The notes under the pieces are model-generated. The model worked only from the letters and a program-made list of their open reading frames with translations, did not search any database and was not told the DNA's origin. The translations under genes and the position numbers were made by a program. From contig DAHXNM010000162.1 in assembly GCA_027365375.1 (NCBI GenBank), forward strand, positions 1 to 7,096: a DNA stretch of 7,096 bases, in the 5' to 3' direction. The number at the start of each line of letters is the position of its first letter. Positions within the stretch are counted from its first letter, which is position 1. Shown piece after piece: positions 6,186-7,096 of the stretch. The DNA comes from Ferrimicrobium sp. GTDB taxonomy: Bacteria; Actinomycetota; Acidimicrobiia; Acidimicrobiales; Acidimicrobiaceae.

Positions 6186-6671
6186 CTAGGGGAGAGACGT
6201 AACTGGCGGCCCGTAGCGATTTTCTCCAGTGGTTGAGCGTTGCACCATGAATACCAACAGGATTATGGCGCCCACCAGTGGAACGAGGCCGATGAAGAAC
6301 CATCCTCCGCTGTGGTCAGTATCGTGGAGCCGACGGATGGTGATGGCGAGAGATGGAACGATCAGCGCAAGTGAATAAAGAAAGTAGATTGCTACAAAAA
6401 CCAGGTTATGCAAGAGGATGAGTGCAATCAGGAGAATAATGCCGACCACGGCGTTGCCCAGGTCGGCCTTCCAATACTCGCCTCTGGTCGACCGAGTACG
6501 GGAGTTCGTGTAGAGCCTCCACATTCTGAGGTATGCATCAATCAGTGCTATAGACGGCAGCTCAACAGTCCTGTTCGCATCCGCCGAGACTTGAAATTTT
6601 GGCAGACCCGACGATGTCGCACCCTCCTCTGACGGCTGCGTTTGGCCTAGGTTGTCGTTCTCGTAGCTCAT
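6186..6671 (-). CDS. DUF805 family membrane protein with polar N-terminal extension
   Basis: This 161-residue protein carries the DUF805 (YhaH-like) integral membrane domain, whose function is not established. Evidence includes STRGEYWKADL (61-71), matching the family's R-x-EYW entry; PSLAITIRRLHDTDHSGGW (106-124), the hallmark RRLHD-x-x-x-SG-W block; and TGENRYGPP (148-156), the characteristic C-terminal G-x-N-x-YG-P motif. Hydrophobic stretches at about 71-88, 90-110 and 124-143 suggest three membrane segments. Most family members begin close to the EYW region. Here about 45 polar, Gln/Ser/Glu-rich residues come first, without a signal peptide and probably cytoplasmic. The ATG at 6671 has only a weak GGGGG (6686-6682) upstream; TACAAT (6709-6704) is a possible -10. 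A later start is not obvious. It faces the methyltransferase gene divergently across about 270 bases and converges on metX. The gene is intact. Confidence 0.88.
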   Translation of the reverse strand: MSYENDNLGQTQPSEEGATSSGLPKFQVSADANRTVELPSIALIDAYLRMWRLYTNSRTRSTRGEYWKADLGNAVVGIILLIALILLHNLVFVAIYFLYSLALIVPSLAITIRRLHDTDHSGGWFFIGLVPLVGAIILLVFMVQRSTTGENRYGPPVTSLP

Positions 6672-6943
6672 TTACTTCTGGCCCCCAGATTGAGATGTTT
6701 GCAATTGTAGTTGTCGAAATATGGCAGCGGGTCACTGTCTGAAGACTCTTTGTCGTTCGTGTCAGTGATCGCTGTCGATCCACCCCTTAGCCGGTAGCTA
6801 TGGTGGCACGTTCTGTGCCTTTCAGGGTCAGAGCGGACTGATGTGGAGATATAGATCGTTGAATTCGGCAGATGGATTCGCGCGCTGATGCGCCACGATG
6901 GTGAAGGAGCGCAAAGGATAGACTGTGGGTGGCAGGGGTGACT
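6672..6943. other. Divergent intergenic region between DUF805 and methyltransferase genes
   Basis: About 270 bases separate these two divergent starts. A short perfect hairpin, GGCAC (6805-6809) with GTGCC (6815-6819) around a 5-base loop, is visible, followed by only three Ts. No gene or RNA was recognised. Promoters for both neighbours should lie here, but only a weak TACAAT on the minus strand could be suggested. Confidence 0.4.
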
Positions 6944-7096
6944 ATGGAAGAGAAGATAAGTGAGGATCAACGACTCCACTGGGAGAGAACCTATCGCGAG
7001 AATCCATCGATGTACGGGTCCTCTGCCAGCGAGTCTGGTGCATACGCGATAGACCTGTTCTCGCGCTTGAAGTTGAACAGGGTTCTTGAATTGGGC
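6944..7096 (+). CDS. Probable class I SAM-dependent methyltransferase, N-terminal fragment cut by the window edge
   Basis: The first 51 codons are open to the right edge. The peptide contains LHWERTYRENPSMYG (about residues 11-25), resembling the N-terminal W-x-x-x-Y/F-x-x-NP-x-M-x-G block of a group of class I methyltransferases. It ends in RVLELG (46-51), which is the start of motif I, the glycine-rich SAM-binding loop that would continue with G-x-G past the edge. An AGGGG (6934-6938) lies 5 bases before the ATG; an in-frame GTG at 6938 is an alternative start. The substrate cannot be judged from this fragment. In Mycobacterium a methyltransferase gene follows metX, but this N-terminus does not obviously match that protein and a minus-strand gene intervenes, so a methionine link is not supported. 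Confidence 0.7.
   Translation, partial: MEEKISEDQRLHWERTYRENPSMYGSSASESGAYAIDLFSRLKLNRVLELG

Noticed and set aside
6805..6823. Intrinsic terminator (GGCAC/GTGCC hairpin)
   Set aside because: Stem of only five pairs with three Ts after it, in a divergent intergenic region where no terminator is needed.
1..7096. CRISPR array, tRNA or rRNA genes
   Set aside because: No regularly spaced repeats, no T-loop GGTTCGA-type motif in a cloverleaf context, and no rRNA signature seen on either strand.

Overview
The window looks like chromosomal DNA from an actinobacterium of moderate GC content. The main evidence is the methionine gene pair. The order metY-metX, and the details of the MetX protein (GGSMGG nucleophile elbow, the SDRLFP and GHDGFL blocks, and the NHHDVGRGRGG segment), closely resemble the Mycobacterium metC-metA pair as I remember it. 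The moderate GC would suit a lineage such as Acidimicrobiia better than mycobacteria. That placement is an inference and was not tested.

Layout from left to right. Bases 1-588, minus strand, hold the decayed remains of a TnpB (IS200/IS605-IS1341 type RNA-guided nuclease) gene. It runs off the left edge, is broken by a frameshift and a stop codon, and lacks its N-terminal part. Immediately beside it, 609-1160 minus strand is an intact YbhB/PEBP-family gene. Bases 1161-1640 are mostly non-coding, with one doubtful 35-codon reading frame. Bases 1647-2474 plus strand encode a Cof-type HAD phosphatase. About 1 kb follows (2475-3487) in which I recognise no gene. Its right end carries a plausible metY promoter and a perfect 8-bp inverted repeat.

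Bases 3488-4786 (metY) and 4791-5915 (metX) form a tight two-gene operon for homocysteine synthesis by direct sulfhydrylation. MetX makes O-acetyl-L-homoserine from homoserine and acetyl-CoA, and MetY replaces the acetate with sulfide. Bases 5916-6185 contain an extended -10 motif and a small hairpin but no gene. Bases 6186-6671 minus strand encode a DUF805 membrane protein with an unusual polar N-terminal extension. The window closes with the first 51 codons of a probable SAM-dependent methyltransferase (6944 to the edge, plus strand).

I found no convincing new multi-gene system. The most notable items are the TnpB relic, whose two visible RuvC acidic positions both appear swapped, and the long apparently gene-free metY leader region with symmetric sequence elements. 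A large share of the window, a little over a quarter, lies outside recognisable intact or decayed genes, which is high for a bacterium.
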